A DNA stretch of 64,000 bases from Fischerella sp. PCC 9605 (GCF_000517105.1 NZ_KI912151.1:1000125-1064124); one strand, 5' to 3'; shown: positions 9,270-19,092, counted from the stretch's first letter. Notes: generated from the sequence alone by a model not told the origin. Numbers and translations are program-made.

Positions 9270-9947
9270 ATGAGCAATCATCATTTAACAAACTCTGCAA
9301 TAGGCGACAACACAACCAACTTCTCAAAAACAAAGCGATCGCCTTTTATAGAAACGAATGGACTGCTTTTCTATAAGCAAGAGTGCAAGACTCCTGAATT
9401 CTTAAATTCATCTGCTGTCATAACCTTATTTGGCGAAGCAGTAGTTGTAGATCATTATGTGCTGCTTTTCCCCGATCCAGACACACTGATCGACTATGCT
9501 AATGCTTTGGTCAACTATGGGGCCAAAATCACAGAAGGGCCGGGAACATTCCCTGAAAACTTTTGCACCGACCGAAAAATTTTGCCTGAAGACCTGTGGA
9601 TTTTCTATCTCTCATCTTTAATACCATCAGGCGTAATTGTCTCGCTGGCTGCGCCTCACGCGCCAAATGACGATTTAGATCGCTTGTTAAAAAAATACGG
9701 TGACAATGCCGTTCATCACGTTGCCATTCGTGTTGATGATATATACGCAGCGGCAGAAGTTTGGCAAAAGAAGGGCTTTATTCCTTTGTCTAGAAATCCT
9801 CAAGACGATGGCTGCTTGTGCCAATGGTTTCTTCGTAACTGGGCAGGGCAGATAGTAGAGTTAATCCACCGCAGATCCGAGGGTAGACAGACCTTTTCTT
9901 GCGAGAATATCGCTGGTTTGCGCCTCTGTGAAACTACCAGATTGTAA
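9270..9947 (+). CDS. VOC-superfamily (glyoxalase/dioxygenase fold) protein
   Basis: 225 residues; the ATG is preceded by GGGGGAG. Two beta-alpha-beta-beta-beta modules are visible: module one has AVVVDHYVLLFPDPDTLIDY, and module two has HHVAIRVDDIYAAAEVW and ends in GQIVELIHRR. The histidines of the first strands and the glutamate of VELI sit where VOC proteins bind a divalent metal, so the metal site looks intact. Reactions in this superfamily include isomerisation, epimerisation, dioxygenation and antibiotic resistance, so the substrate cannot be assigned. The N-terminal ~30 residues are polar and probably disordered. It stands alone with long flanking spacers. Confidence 0.7.
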   Translation: MSNHHLTNSAIGDNTTNFSKTKRSPFIETNGLLFYKQECKTPEFLNSSAVITLFGEAVVVDHYVLLFPDPDTLIDYANALVNYGAKITEGPGTFPENFCTDRKILPEDLWIFYLSSLIPSGVIVSLAAPHAPNDDLDRLLKKYGDNAVHHVAIRVDDIYAAAEVWQKKGFIPLSRNPQDDGCLCQWFLRNWAGQIVELIHRRSEGRQTFSCENIAGLRLCETTRL

Positions 9948-10309
9948 CCAAAAGTGAGGCGATCGCCCTGCACATAAATTTTACTTGACTACACGCATCT
10001 CACATCTTTTCAAACGTTTGAGCATTTTATGCACCTGCGAGTCATTTTTTGCAAATATTGCAGGCGGACAAACTTGTTGACGCAGACATCTGTCACAAAG
10101 CATACTACCTCACTCCTTCACAAAGTATTACACGGATATTAGAGGGAAAAGTTTTACTTCAAGCAAAAATATTGCTCTGAGGAAAGTTTCCCTCTACGAT
10201 CTTTGCTTGGGGATCAGTATGTTCGGTATCAATACAGTTAAAAAATTCTTAAAATTTAGTTAAGCTCCACTCAGCCCTTAGGAGTTTTGAACTAGCGATC
10301 GCCTACCTA
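9948..10309. other. Intergenic region, no gene seen
   Basis: Between the convergent VOC and xseB genes. A long-range inverted repeat GAGGGAAA ... TTTCCCTC (about 10150-10196) is the only structure noticed. Confidence 0.5.
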
Positions 10310-10543
10310 TTACTCATCATTCAAAGTCTCAATCAACAAATCTACTTGCTGCTGTCGCTGTTGTAAAAAATTTTCACACTCGCGCAAATACTCAACAGCT
10401 TTGGCGAATTGCTCAAAAACCTCTGCCAATTCCAACTCACCCGCCTCAATGCGGGCGATAATATTTTCAATTTCAGCAACCTTCGCCTCATAATTCCAAA
10501 CTTCTATTGATTTAGAATTAGAGGAACTGTTACGTTTAACCAT
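10310..10543 (-). CDS. xseB: Exodeoxyribonuclease VII small subunit
   Basis: 77 residues. The small subunit of exonuclease VII coats the helical region of XseA and controls degradation of single-stranded DNA. The helical core [36 protein letters not shown] is recognisable, including the EAGELELAE turn typical of XseB. It follows xseA on the same strand after 33 bases, so the two form an operon. The ATG at 10543 gives a normal family length. Confidence 0.93.
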   Translation of the reverse strand: MVKRNSSSNSKSIEVWNYEAKVAEIENIIARIEAGELELAEVFEQFAKAVEYLRECENFLQQRQQQVDLLIETLNDE

Positions 10544-10576
10544 TCAAATCTTGGCTTCCTCGGCGTCTATGGCGGT

Positions 10577-11818
10577 TTAAACTTTTGACTCTCTTGTTTC
10601 CGTAACTTTTACTATAACCTCACCCTGGCCCAACTGAATCAACAATTCCTGTCCTATAGCTACCTCAGTGGCATTGCGAACAATTATCCCATTTTCTTGT
10701 CTGACCACCGCATAACCGCGCTGCAATACTGCTTTGGGGTCAAGAGTTACCAACTTTTGTCGCAACATCTCTAAGTGCTGAGTTGCTTGCTGAAATTTAC
10801 TAGTTGTTACTTGCATCAGTTGCTGACGCCTCCAAGTTAACGCCTGCATCTGTTGCTGTAATTGCTTATCCAACCGCAAACGCTGCAAACGTTCTCGCAG
10901 TCCTTGCAGTTGATTATCTGCACTTTCTAACTCTCGATGCACTACTTGTTGTAGTTCGACAATTCGCTGCCAATGCAAATTGTATAGATCGGCAAGTGCG
11001 GGAACAACCCGTTCGGCAGCAGCAGTGGGAGTATGCACGCTCTCATCTGCTACTAAATCTACTAGAGACTCATCCCTGTGATGCCCAATCCCAGTAATTA
11101 CGGGTATAGAACAATTAGCAACTGCTCGCACCACCCGTTCATCATTAAAGCAAGCTAATTCCTCAACTGCACCGCCTCCCCGCGAAAGTATTAATACCTC
11201 AGCACGTCCATCTCGTTCTACTCGTTGAATTGCCTTAACTATAGACTCTGGTGCTTGCTCACCCTGTACTGTCGCGGGAGAAAATAAAATACGTAAACCA
11301 GGGTATCTTTGCTTGAGAGTTTTTTGAATATCACCCCAAGCAGCGGCGGTAGGTGAAGTGACAACAGCAATAGTTTGGGGATGAGGTGGAAGCGATCGCT
11401 TTCTTTGTGGATCGAATAAACCCTCCGCCTCTAGTCGGTTTCGTAACTGTTGGTAGCGCAGCGCCTGCAAACCGACACCAGCGGGTAAAGCTTGCCAAAC
11501 AGAAAGCTGGTATTCTCCTCGCGCGGGGTATAGTCTAATACTGCCTAAAACAATTAACTGCTCACCCACCGTTGGCATTTGCATCAATTTGGGCAATTGA
11601 CCATTCCACACCACACACTTAATAGCTGCTCCCCCATCTGGATCTTGCAGTGTAAAAAATAAGCCGCTACGGTGATGGTTAGCGCTGGAAACTTCTCCTA
11701 TCACCCAAACTTGTCGCAGTTGTTCATCTTGCTCTAATAGCAAGCGGATGTAGTCAGTCAAACCACTGACGCTAACAGCTGTATCAGGAATCAAAAAGTC
11801 AGTAAAATCAGCAGTCAT
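10577..11818 (-). CDS. xseA: Exodeoxyribonuclease VII large subunit
   Basis: 413 residues, normal for the family. N-terminal OB-fold for ssDNA binding (VWVIGEVSSANHHRSGLFFTLQD, ~38-100), catalytic region (~130-300) with VVTSPTAAAWGDI, LILSRGGGAVEEL and the GIGHHRDESLVDLVADESVHTPTAAAE block, then a long coiled coil (~290-370) that binds XseB, and a C-terminal ALQRGYAVV segment. Together with XseB it degrades single-stranded DNA to oligonucleotides in mismatch repair and recombination. It is divergent from recA; the 292-base gap holds the LexA-like site. Confidence 0.97.
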   Translation of the reverse strand: MTADFTDFLIPDTAVSVSGLTDYIRLLLEQDEQLRQVWVIGEVSSANHHRSGLFFTLQDPDGGAAIKCVVWNGQLPKLMQMPTVGEQLIVLGSIRLYPARGEYQLSVWQALPAGVGLQALRYQQLRNRLEAEGLFDPQRKRSLPPHPQTIAVVTSPTAAAWGDIQKTLKQRYPGLRILFSPATVQGEQAPESIVKAIQRVERDGRAEVLILSRGGGAVEELACFNDERVVRAVANCSIPVITGIGHHRDESLVDLVADESVHTPTAAAERVVPALADLYNLHWQRIVELQQVVHRELESADNQLQGLRERLQRLRLDKQLQQQMQALTWRRQQLMQVTTSKFQQATQHLEMLRQKLVTLDPKAVLQRGYAVVRQENGIIVRNATEVAIGQELLIQLGQGEVIVKVTETRESKV

Positions 11819-12043
11819 TATACTTGTAGGCTAAGTAGCTAGGCGAGAATCAACAAAGTTCTGTAAATAAACGTAAAAATATGCTTGTACTAGCGTTTGA
11901 GCAAGCGCATCGCTACTCCATGCTGCATAATAACCAAGATAGACAATACAAAATTTAATTCCCAATCCCAATCTCCAGTCCTAGCAATATTGGCATACCC
12001 GCGCTAGACTATGTAGCGATTAGCCGCAGGAAAATGTCAAAAT

Positions 12044-12057
12044 AGTATATCTGTTCT
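12044..12057. promoter_or_regulatory. LexA-box-like site upstream of recA
   Basis: AGTATATCTGTTCT matches the cyanobacterial LexA consensus RGTACNNNDGTWCB at all defined positions but one (T for C in the left half). It lies 53 bases before the recA ATG, a suitable place for repression. Confidence 0.6.
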
Positions 12058-12110
12058 ACTAAATCTTCCCAAGCAACACTCTCGAAATCAATATATATAT
12101 AGAGGTAGGA

Positions 12111-13187
12111 ATGGCAGTTAACACTGATAACGCTGGCAAGCAAAAAGCGCTCAACATGGTACTAAACCAGATTGAGCGTACTTTTGGCAAAGGAACAATC
12201 ATGCGCTTGGGCGATGCCACCCGGATGCGGGTAGAGACCATTTCCAGTGGGGCGCTGACTTTGGATTTGGCATTGGGTGGTGGTTTACCCAAAGGGCGGG
12301 TGATTGAGATTTATGGTCCAGAAAGTTCTGGTAAAACGACTTTAGCGCTACACGCTGTTGCAGAAGTGCAAAAAAATGGCGGAATTGCTGCCTACGTAGA
12401 TGCAGAACACGCCCTTGACCCAGCTTATGCTGCGGCTTTGGGTGTGGATACAGAAAACCTGCTAATTTCCCAACCTGATACAGGGGAAGCAGCATTAGAA
12501 ATTGTCGATCAGCTCGTTCGCTCAGCTGCCGTAGACATTGTAGTCATTGACTCGGTAGCAGCGCTAGTTCCCCGTGCAGAAATCGAAGGTGATATGGGCG
12601 ATGCCCACGTTGGTCTGCAAGCAAGATTGATGAGCCAAGCCTTACGTAAAATCACTGGTAATATTGGTAAATCTGGCTGCACAGTAATTTTCCTCAACCA
12701 ATTACGGCAAAAAATTGGTATCAGCTACGGCAACCCAGAAACCACGACTGGTGGTAATGCCCTAAAATATTATGCTTCCGTACGCTTGGATATTCGCCGG
12801 ATTCAAACCTTGAAAAAAGGCTCAGAGGAATTTGGTAATCGCGTCAAAGTCAAAGTTGCTAAAAATAAAGTCGCACCACCTTTTAGAATTGCCGAATTTG
12901 ACATTATTTTTGGCAGGGGTATTTCTACTTTAGGTTGCCTTGTGGATTTAGCAGAAGAAACTGGCGTATTAAATCGCAAGGGAGCATGGTACAGCTACAA
13001 TGGCGACAACATCTCCCAAGGACGAGATAATGCGATTAAGTACTTAGAAGAAAAAACGGAATTTGCTGAACAAATTAAGCAGTTGGTGCGGGAAAAACTA
13101 GAAAAAGGAGCTGTTGTTTCTGCTAATTCTGTCAGGAAGACAAGCGAAGACGAAGAGGAAGACGAAGATTATACAGAGGAAGAATAA
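12111..13187 (+). CDS. recA: Recombinase RecA
   Basis: 358 residues. RecA forms ATP-dependent filaments on ssDNA for strand exchange and stimulates LexA self-cleavage. Walker [10 protein letters not shown], the [14 protein letters not shown] segment and the strongly acidic C-terminal tail ([14 protein letters not shown]) are all present. The ATG at 12111 follows GAGGTAGGA, a Shine-Dalgarno-like stretch. Regulation by LexA is suggested by the site at 12044-12057. A perfect palindrome about 28 bases after the stop may assist termination. Confidence 0.98.
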   Translation: MAVNTDNAGKQKALNMVLNQIERTFGKGTIMRLGDATRMRVETISSGALTLDLALGGGLPKGRVIEIYGPESSGKTTLALHAVAEVQKNGGIAAYVDAEHALDPAYAAALGVDTENLLISQPDTGEAALEIVDQLVRSAAVDIVVIDSVAALVPRAEIEGDMGDAHVGLQARLMSQALRKITGNIGKSGCTVIFLNQLRQKIGISYGNPETTTGGNALKYYASVRLDIRRIQTLKKGSEEFGNRVKVKVAKNKVAPPFRIAEFDIIFGRGISTLGCLVDLAEETGVLNRKGAWYSYNGDNISQGRDNAIKYLEEKTEFAEQIKQLVREKLEKGAVVSANSVRKTSEDEEEDEDYTEEE

Positions 13188-13210
13188 TGTTGGTATCTGG
13201 TTAGTAGTTA

Positions 13211-13238
13211 GTAGAGACGTGCCATGGCACGTCTGTAC
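13211..13238. repeat. Palindrome of the GTAGAGACG family, core TGCCATGGCA
   Basis: AGACGTGCCATGGCACGTCT (13215-13234) is perfect over 20 bases, and the outer arms GTAG/GTAC extend it with one mismatch. It is flanked by TTAGTAG and CACTAAC heptads between the convergent recA and FHA genes. The same core recurs at 52861-52890. Confidence 0.85.
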
Positions 13239-13284
13239 ATTGTTTGTTGGTTGTTTATAACCACTAACCAACAACCACTAACCA

Positions 13285-14025
13285 CTAACTATGACTGGGT
13301 ATTTGTCTGCGGAAAAAATCGTCTAAAATTTCTGACTGCCGCTGTTTGCTTAGCCAGATTCCGGCTTCTTCGCTATCAATTAATTTTACGTCTCTAAAAA
13401 CTTGTACCGTATTATCCAGGTTCTCAGACAGAGACTTTTTTCTATCAAAAGAACTACTGGTGATCTGCGCTTCATTACTACCCTTGCGTGGTACCAGTTG
13501 CATTAGTAACTCAACTGCCACTGTCGGCAAGACTTGAGGAGCGGTAATATTCATGAAGAAGGAGAAAGTCATACTACCTAACCGGATGCGATCGCCATCT
13601 TGCAATTTGATCGGTCGATAAGCAGGTTCGCTATTCACATAAGTGCCATTCTTGCTAGTGAAGTCAATCAAATAAAAACCAGGCTCGTCAATATCATCAA
13701 TATATTGAATCGCTGCGTGGCGTCGAGATACATGCTGATCGGAAATGTAAATGCCACAGCTGCGATCGCGACCTATTGTCCAAATTCGCTGTGGCTGAAT
13801 CAAAGTTTGCGTCTTGCCCTCGCACAAATTAGTGATCGCATAAACAACAGAACCATCCACTACACCCTGTAGATAAAACTGTTGTAACCCTGAAAACAAA
13901 GGTTGAGATACATTTTCCAGATGGAGAATTTCATCTAAAAAACTACTATGGTGTTCATACAACTTGAGGAATACTTGATATAAACTCAGTCGCTTTTCTA
14001 ATTCCTTTTCTATAAACTCAGCCAT
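13285..14025 (-). CDS. FHA-domain protein
   Basis: 246 residues. A forkhead-associated domain spans residues ~80-160, with the phosphothreonine-binding signature GRDRSCGIYI ... HVSRRHAAI ... STKNGT-like TSKNGTYVN, followed by GDRIRLG. FHA domains bind phosphothreonine and often serve Ser/Thr kinases, and a Ser/Thr kinase lies about 480 bases upstream on the same strand. That link is inference only. N-terminal ~70 residues are helical (EFIEKELEKRLSLYQVFLKLYEHHSSFL); the C-terminal part is polar without a known domain. Confidence 0.85.
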   Translation of the reverse strand: MAEFIEKELEKRLSLYQVFLKLYEHHSSFLDEILHLENVSQPLFSGLQQFYLQGVVDGSVVYAITNLCEGKTQTLIQPQRIWTIGRDRSCGIYISDQHVSRRHAAIQYIDDIDEPGFYLIDFTSKNGTYVNSEPAYRPIKLQDGDRIRLGSMTFSFFMNITAPQVLPTVAVELLMQLVPRKGSNEAQITSSSFDRKKSLSENLDNTVQVFRDVKLIDSEEAGIWLSKQRQSEILDDFFRRQIPSHS

Positions 14026-14507
14026 AATAGCTTAGCCTTTATATTGCCAATAAATTTCAGTTATTAAGGTCGGTCATGAATATTTAGTCTCAGCCCAAAA
14101 TTAGAGAAAACTGCTTATACGCTTGATGCCGTGATTTTAAATGTTGAGCAACAGACAGCGTTAAGTTTTCCCTTTCTCAGATTAAAGTTTCTTTTTCGTT
14201 TACAGTAACCGCAATACTACTTAATAGTATGAAAATTTTTGATAACAAATTTATTATTTACATCAATACAAACTATAATACTACATTTGAGTAGCACTTA
14301 CTTAAGGAACGCGGATTAAATGAATCCCAATGAACCACCAAGTCACAAAGGCACCAAAAAGAATGGTGGACTATGACTTTGTGTCTTGGCGTCTTTGTGG
14401 TTTATCACAGGTTATTTAATTCACGGTTCTAAAAAAAACATGTTCATGGATTAAAAAACTATGCTACCTGAAACAAACATTTACAGAGATTAAAACCGCA
14501 TTTGGTA
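14026..14507. other. Intergenic region, no gene seen
   Basis: AT-rich spacer between the Ser/Thr kinase and FHA genes, both on the minus strand. It holds hairpin repeat copy 2 (14333-14403). The long gap argues that the two genes are transcribed separately. Confidence 0.55.
14333..14403. repeat. Dispersed hairpin repeat, copy 2
   Basis: AACCACCAAGTCACAAAGGC and GACTTTGTGTCTTGGCGTCT form the two arms, with a distinct core (AAAAAGAATGGTGGACTAT). Confidence 0.75.
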
Positions 14508-16124
14508 TCACAACAAGCCTCGTTTGCCATTTGGACGTATCGTCATCCAATTTGTCTTGGCTAGTGCTAGTTGTTCCTCAGAAATCTTTGCACCAGTTAG
14601 ATTAGCACCACACAAATTAGCTCCTCGAAGATTTGCATTTTGGAGATAAGCATAGCTGAGGTCTGCACCTCGCAAGTCTGCTGCTTCTAAATCGGCATTA
14701 TTTAAGTAAGCTTTGCTTAAGTTAGCATCTCTAAGATTAGCTCGGTTAAGACTAGCTCGCCCAAAATCGCTGTTGTGGAGATTAGCCCCTTGCAGGTTAA
14801 CTCTTTCCAGTTGAGAAGAATGAAAATTAGTCCCTGATAAATTAGCACCTTGTAAGTTAAGGAGATTCAGTTTGTGTAGGGCAAAATCCCGTCTCCCCTT
14901 TAGATAAGCTGCGATCAAATTTGGGCTATCTAGCTGGCGCATCACTGGAGACTTTTGACCTTGAGAACCACTACAATTACTAGCCAAAGTTGTTGATTTT
15001 GCCGTCAGAACCTTTTGTCGTGTCCCCCCTGCATGGGTGATACCAGCGCCTTCTGCTATTTTGGCTCGTCTTGCCCGAATTGCTGCTGCTACCTGCGCCA
15101 CACTTAAACCGGAGACACCAGAAGGATTGCTGCTATAAATACCAGAATCTTCCAAGCGGTGAGTAGTTCGCTCTTTCACACCACCATTAGGTTGAGAAAT
15201 CAAACTTTTCGACAAGCTGTCTAAATATGGCTCCAATTCCAACGCTCTCAGCACTTCTTCTGCTGTTTGGTAACGATTTCGCACTGAGACATCCAGCATT
15301 TTCCTCAGTACGTCTACTAGGTGATTGCTTACTTGCACATGATGTTCCCACATTATCTCACCCGTTGTGGGATTATATGCCAAATCTTTGGGAGATTTGC
15401 CAGTTAGCAAATAAATGCATGTTATCCCTAAAGCATAGATATCGCTAGCGTAGACTGGACGCATTGCCATTTGCTCTGGAGGTGCAAAACCAGGAGTGCC
15501 AATTGCATATGCAGTTAATGCCGTGTGTTCTGATTGATTCACACTGGCTTGGTTGACTTGATTTGTGACAGCCCCAAAGTCTATGAGAACTAATCTACTA
15601 TCTTGAGCGCGACGAATGATGTTGGCGGGTTTGATGTCGCGATGTATAACTTTATATTCGTGTATATATTCCAGCAATGGCAGGAGTTCGCTCAAAAATT
15701 GTTTAACTCCTACTTCACTGAAGACTCCTGTACGTTTGACTTCTTGTTGTAAAGTGGAGCCACTGATGTATTCCTGAACCAAGTAGAATTGTTCGCGCTC
15801 TTCAAAATAGTCTAGCAATCGCGGCACTTGCGGATGATTGCCAATCTTGCCCAAAGTAACAGCTTCTCTTTCAAACAATTCACGCGCCATTTGTATAATG
15901 TGGGGCGCAGTTCCTGACGGACGTAGTTGCTTGATCACGCAACTCGGTTCACCTGGTAAGGCTTGATCGTTGGCTAAAAAGGTTGCTCCAAAACCACCTT
16001 GACCTAAAGCTTTTACTACCCGATAGCGATCGCGCAACAGTAGTTGCGAGCCACAAGACTGACACCTCTCGCCATACGGCAAATTTTCTGGATTGGGACA
16101 GTTAGGATTCAAACAGTAGCTCAT
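14508..16124 (-). CDS. Serine/threonine kinase with zinc-ribbon head and pentapeptide repeats
   Basis: 538 residues. An N-terminal four-cysteine motif (CLNPNCPNPENLPYGERCQSC) precedes a complete kinase domain (~30-290): glycine loop GQGGFGAT, VIKQLRPSG lysine, catalytic HRDIKPANI, DFGAV and APPEQMA. A linker (~300-420) leads to pentapeptide repeats (~425-520; units such as ANLSG, ANLHN, ADLRG, ANLCG) that form a right-handed quadrilateral helix. This architecture is common in cyanobacteria (PknC-like). Substrates are unknown. No membrane segment is seen. The ATG at 16124 places the zinc ribbon at the very start, as in relatives. Confidence 0.93.
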   Translation of the reverse strand: MSYCLNPNCPNPENLPYGERCQSCGSQLLLRDRYRVVKALGQGGFGATFLANDQALPGEPSCVIKQLRPSGTAPHIIQMARELFEREAVTLGKIGNHPQVPRLLDYFEEREQFYLVQEYISGSTLQQEVKRTGVFSEVGVKQFLSELLPLLEYIHEYKVIHRDIKPANIIRRAQDSRLVLIDFGAVTNQVNQASVNQSEHTALTAYAIGTPGFAPPEQMAMRPVYASDIYALGITCIYLLTGKSPKDLAYNPTTGEIMWEHHVQVSNHLVDVLRKMLDVSVRNRYQTAEEVLRALELEPYLDSLSKSLISQPNGGVKERTTHRLEDSGIYSSNPSGVSGLSVAQVAAAIRARRAKIAEGAGITHAGGTRQKVLTAKSTTLASNCSGSQGQKSPVMRQLDSPNLIAAYLKGRRDFALHKLNLLNLQGANLSGTNFHSSQLERVNLQGANLHNSDFGRASLNRANLRDANLSKAYLNNADLEAADLRGADLSYAYLQNANLRGANLCGANLTGAKISEEQLALAKTNWMTIRPNGKRGLL

Positions 16125-16385
16125 GCACTGTCAACTCGCTGCACGAAGAATTACGGGGAGTATTACACCCTGATCTCAATTATTTAGATCAAAAGCTACT
16201 TTTGCCAGGGAATTTTTGCTGGAAATCCTTTGAAGAGTTACTAAAGATAGGCTAAGCAAACGTAAAGCAATAGTATACTCACGTAATTTTACACTGAGGA
16301 TTTACCCAAGCTTTTCTGAGCTATTTTTGCACACTGGTATTTAGACTGGTTGTTTAATAACTTTAACTTTTATTAATTTAATAAT
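16125..16385. other. Intergenic region between divergent kinase and metallothionein genes
   Basis: No ORF of note. AT-rich from about 16340 toward the metallothionein promoter. Confidence 0.5.
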
Positions 16386-16407
16386 TGAATAAATATTCAT
16401 ATATAAT
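16386..16407. promoter_or_regulatory. SmtB/ArsR-type operator overlapping a -10 box
   Basis: TGAATA-AA-TATTCA (16386-16399) is a perfect 6-2-6 inverted repeat, the geometry of the SmtB operator of cyanobacterial metallothionein genes. TATAAT at 16402-16407 directly abuts it, so a bound repressor would block RNA polymerase. A matching -35 box is weak. Confidence 0.7.
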
Positions 16408-16442
16408 AATATTGATGGGTGAAAGAACAAAAGGAGAAAGCT

Positions 16443-16604
16443 ATGACAACCGTAAGCCAAATGAAATGTGCCTGTGACTCTTGCTTGTGTATCGTTTCAA
16501 TTGGAGATGCAATTCAAAAAGACGGTAAATATTATTGTTCTGAAGCCTGTGCGGATGGTCATAAAACAACAAAAGGTTGTGGTCACAGTGGTTGTGGCTG
16601 TTAA
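16443..16604 (+). CDS. smtA: Bacterial metallothionein (SmtA/BmtA family)
   Basis: 53 residues from the ATG at 16443, which has GGAGAAAG just upstream; a GTG at 16419 is in frame but lies upstream of that ribosome-binding site. Nine cysteines (C9, C11, C14, C16, C32, C36, C46, C51, C53) and two histidines match the Zn4 cluster of SmtA; the motifs KCACDSCLC, YYCSEACADGH and GCGHSGCGC are characteristic. It sequesters zinc or cadmium in the cytoplasm. Regulation by a zinc-sensing SmtB is indicated by the operator at 16386-16399, but no smtB gene lies in this window. A strong hairpin terminator follows. Confidence 0.97.
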   Translation: MTTVSQMKCACDSCLCIVSIGDAIQKDGKYYCSEACADGHKTTKGCGHSGCGC

Positions 16605-16639
16605 GCAGGCTTATACCTATATACATATATACATAAAAT

Positions 16640-16678
16640 TGCAACCCCACCCAGTAGGGGCGGGGTTGCATATTTTTT
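16640..16678. terminator. Bidirectional terminator between smtA and hemL
   Basis: TGCAACCCC ... GGGGTTGCA, a 9-bp stem closing on a C/G-rich inner part, followed by ATATTTTTT on the plus strand. The minus-strand side is A/T-rich as well. It lies between convergent genes. Confidence 0.8.
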
Positions 16679-16702
16679 CACGTATTAATGGTGTCCCATT
16701 TG

Positions 16703-18001
16703 TTACAGTTGAGACATTACATCCCTTGCTGCTTCTAGTGTCTGGTCAATATCTTCCTCAGTGTGAGCGAAAGAAGTAAATCCAGCTTCAAACTGGGATG
16801 GAGCCAAGTAAATACCACGCTCTAACATACCGCGATGGAAACGAGCAAACTTCGCCAAATCTGATTTTTTGGCGTCTTCGTAGTTATGTACAGGACCAGC
16901 GGTGAAAAACAGACCAAACATAGCACTGATGGAACCACCGCAAGCAGCGTGACCAGTTTCTTGGGCAATTTGCAACAAACCATTTGCTAGCTTCTTAGTA
17001 ATCCGATCTAGGTATTCGTAAGTACCGGGCTTTTGCAGTAACTCCAGTGTTTTGATACCTGCGGTCATTGCCAAGGGATTACCAGAAAGAGTTCCCGCTT
17101 GATACATCGGGCCAGCAGGGGCAACCATTGACATGATATCCCGACGGCCACCATAAGCTCCCACGGGCAAACCACCACCGATAACCTTGCCTAACGTTGT
17201 TAAATCAGGGGTGATACCAAACTTCTCTTGAGCACCACCGTAGGCAATGCGGAAGCCCGTCATCACCTCATCAAATACCAATAGAGCACCATGTTCCTGG
17301 GTAAGTTCCCGTAAGCCTTCTAAGAAACCAGCATCGGGAGGAATAAACCCAGCATTACCCACAACTGGTTCCAGAATGACCCCAGCGATTTGGTCACGGT
17401 TTTCTTCAAACAGAGCTTTAACAGCTTCCAAATCATTGAAAGGCGCAGTCAAGGTATTGCTTGTTACTGATTTAGGAACGCCAGGGGAGTCAGGCAAACC
17501 AAGGGTAGCAACGCCAGAACCAGCCTTCACCAAGAACATATCGGCGTGACCGTGGTAGCAACCCTCAAACTTGATCGCTTTTTCACGTCCAGTGAAAGCC
17601 CGCATCAAGCGCAATACTGCCATACAGGCTTCAGTACCAGAGTTAACAAATCTTACCATCTCGATACTGGGAACAGCATCGATAACCATTTCTGCCAAGA
17701 CATTTTCCAATACGCAAGGCGCACCAAAACTAGTACCTTTTTCCAAGGCTTCATGTAGCGCCGCAATCACTTCAGGATGGGCATGACCGCAAATGGCTGG
17801 GCCCCAAGTGCCTACATAGTCGATATATTGATTGCCATCTACATCCCAAACGTATGCACCTTTAACGTGGTCGAAAACAATCGGTTGTCCACCCACAGAT
17901 TTAAAGGCGCGAACCGGGGAACTTACCCCTCCTGGCATCAGATTTTGAGCAGCGGCGAAGATTTCTTGTGATTTTGTTGTTTTAATCGTTGTATTTACCA
18001 A
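16703..18001 (-). CDS. hemL: Glutamate-1-semialdehyde 2,1-aminomutase
   Basis: 432 residues, normal length. A PLP enzyme converting glutamate-1-semialdehyde to 5-aminolevulinate, the entry to haem, chlorophyll and bilin synthesis by the C5 pathway. Marks: [47 protein letters not shown] and [17 protein letters not shown] with the Schiff-base lysine. It is convergent with the metallothionein gene, sharing the terminator between them. The start ATG at 18001 gives the usual N-terminus. Confidence 0.98.
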   Translation of the reverse strand: MVNTTIKTTKSQEIFAAAQNLMPGGVSSPVRAFKSVGGQPIVFDHVKGAYVWDVDGNQYIDYVGTWGPAICGHAHPEVIAALHEALEKGTSFGAPCVLENVLAEMVIDAVPSIEMVRFVNSGTEACMAVLRLMRAFTGREKAIKFEGCYHGHADMFLVKAGSGVATLGLPDSPGVPKSVTSNTLTAPFNDLEAVKALFEENRDQIAGVILEPVVGNAGFIPPDAGFLEGLRELTQEHGALLVFDEVMTGFRIAYGGAQEKFGITPDLTTLGKVIGGGLPVGAYGGRRDIMSMVAPAGPMYQAGTLSGNPLAMTAGIKTLELLQKPGTYEYLDRITKKLANGLLQIAQETGHAACGGSISAMFGLFFTAGPVHNYEDAKKSDLAKFARFHRGMLERGIYLAPSQFEAGFTSFAHTEEDIDQTLEAARDVMSQL

Positions 18002-18108
18002 GGTTCTCTCCTAACAGTGGGAAATCATAAAGTTCTATCTGGGGATAGGGGTTAAGTCTTCTCAGAACTTCTATCGTATAAAATTACCTGAACCAAGAAA
18101 ATAACAAT

Positions 18109-18297
18109 ATGTTATACAAGTCCAATCAAGACTTGCCTGTAGAGATTCGCACTCGCTTATCCGAGGCATACCAAGATGTTTACCGGGCAGCTTATAACTC
18201 GGCTATTCATTGGTATGGTGAAACTGCAAAGGCTCACCAAGTCGCTTTAAGTGCTGTTAAAATGCAGTCTGTTATGCATAGGAGCTTTGTTATTTAA
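18109..18297 (+). CDS. ChaB-family small protein
   Basis: 62 residues. The start LPVEIRTRLSEAYQDVYRAAYNSAIHWYG matches the ChaB fold (small helical protein named after a cation-transport regulator, of uncertain biochemical role). The usual C-terminal part is short here: after AVKMQSVMHRSFVI it ends. It lies about 100 bases before hisIE on the same strand, divergent from hemL. No clear Shine-Dalgarno sequence. Confidence 0.72.
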   Translation: MLYKSNQDLPVEIRTRLSEAYQDVYRAAYNSAIHWYGETAKAHQVALSAVKMQSVMHRSFVI

Positions 18298-18398
18298 GAC
18301 TGGATTAGAAAATATTTTCAAAATAAATTGCCAGTTGCCCTCTTTAGAATGGTATCGTGAACCCATGAATCATTCTCGCTCTTTTTCAAGCAGCTGGT

Positions 18399-19049
18399 AT
18401 GTTTTTTTCAGCGACTAATTCTCAACACCAAGCTATTCCTGTCGATCAAATTCGCTACGACGATCGCGGTCTTGTCCCGGCAATTGTCCAAGACTATCTG
18501 GATGGCACTATTTTAATGATGGCGTGGATGAATCGGGATTCACTCCAAAAGACTTTGGAAACAGGCGAAACTTGGTTTTGGAGTCGTTCTCGTCAGGAGT
18601 TATGGCACAAAGGAGCGACTTCGGGTCATATTCAGAAAGTGCAGAGTCTTCGTTACGACTGTGATAGTGATGCGCTACTGATTGGAGTTGAGCAGGTGGG
18701 AGATATTGCCTGCCATACTGGGGAGCGCAGTTGTTTTCATCAGGTAGATGGAAAAATTACTCCTCCACCAGGTGATACGTTATCGCAACTATTTCAGCTA
18801 ATCTGCGATCGCCGCGACCATCCCACTGAAAGTTCATATACGTGTAAGTTGTTCGCAGGCGGTGATAACAAAATTTTGAAAAAAATTGGTGAAGAAACCG
18901 CAGAGGTCGTCATGGCATTTAAGGATGATGACGCCGATGCGATCGCCTCAGAGGTTGCAGATTTGCTATATCATACTCTTGTTGCTCTTGCTCACCATCA
19001 AGTTGATTTGAAATCGGTGTATCGCAAATTGCAAGAGCGTCGTAGGTAG
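18399..19049 (+). CDS. hisIE: Bifunctional phosphoribosyl-AMP cyclohydrolase / phosphoribosyl-ATP pyrophosphatase
   Basis: 216 residues. It carries out steps two and three of histidine biosynthesis. The N-terminal HisI half (~15-120) has [25 protein letters not shown], and zinc cysteines in the [15 protein letters not shown] and [10 protein letters not shown] segments; the C-terminal HisE half (~125-210) has [21 protein letters not shown] and [23 protein letters not shown]. The fusion is normal in cyanobacteria. No other his genes adjoin it. Confidence 0.97.
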   Translation: MFFSATNSQHQAIPVDQIRYDDRGLVPAIVQDYLDGTILMMAWMNRDSLQKTLETGETWFWSRSRQELWHKGATSGHIQKVQSLRYDCDSDALLIGVEQVGDIACHTGERSCFHQVDGKITPPPGDTLSQLFQLICDRRDHPTESSYTCKLFAGGDNKILKKIGEETAEVVMAFKDDDADAIASEVADLLYHTLVALAHHQVDLKSVYRKLQERRR

Positions 19050-19092
19050 AAACAAGCGCAAATACGTTCTGAAAATAGCGCTAGAAAAGATC

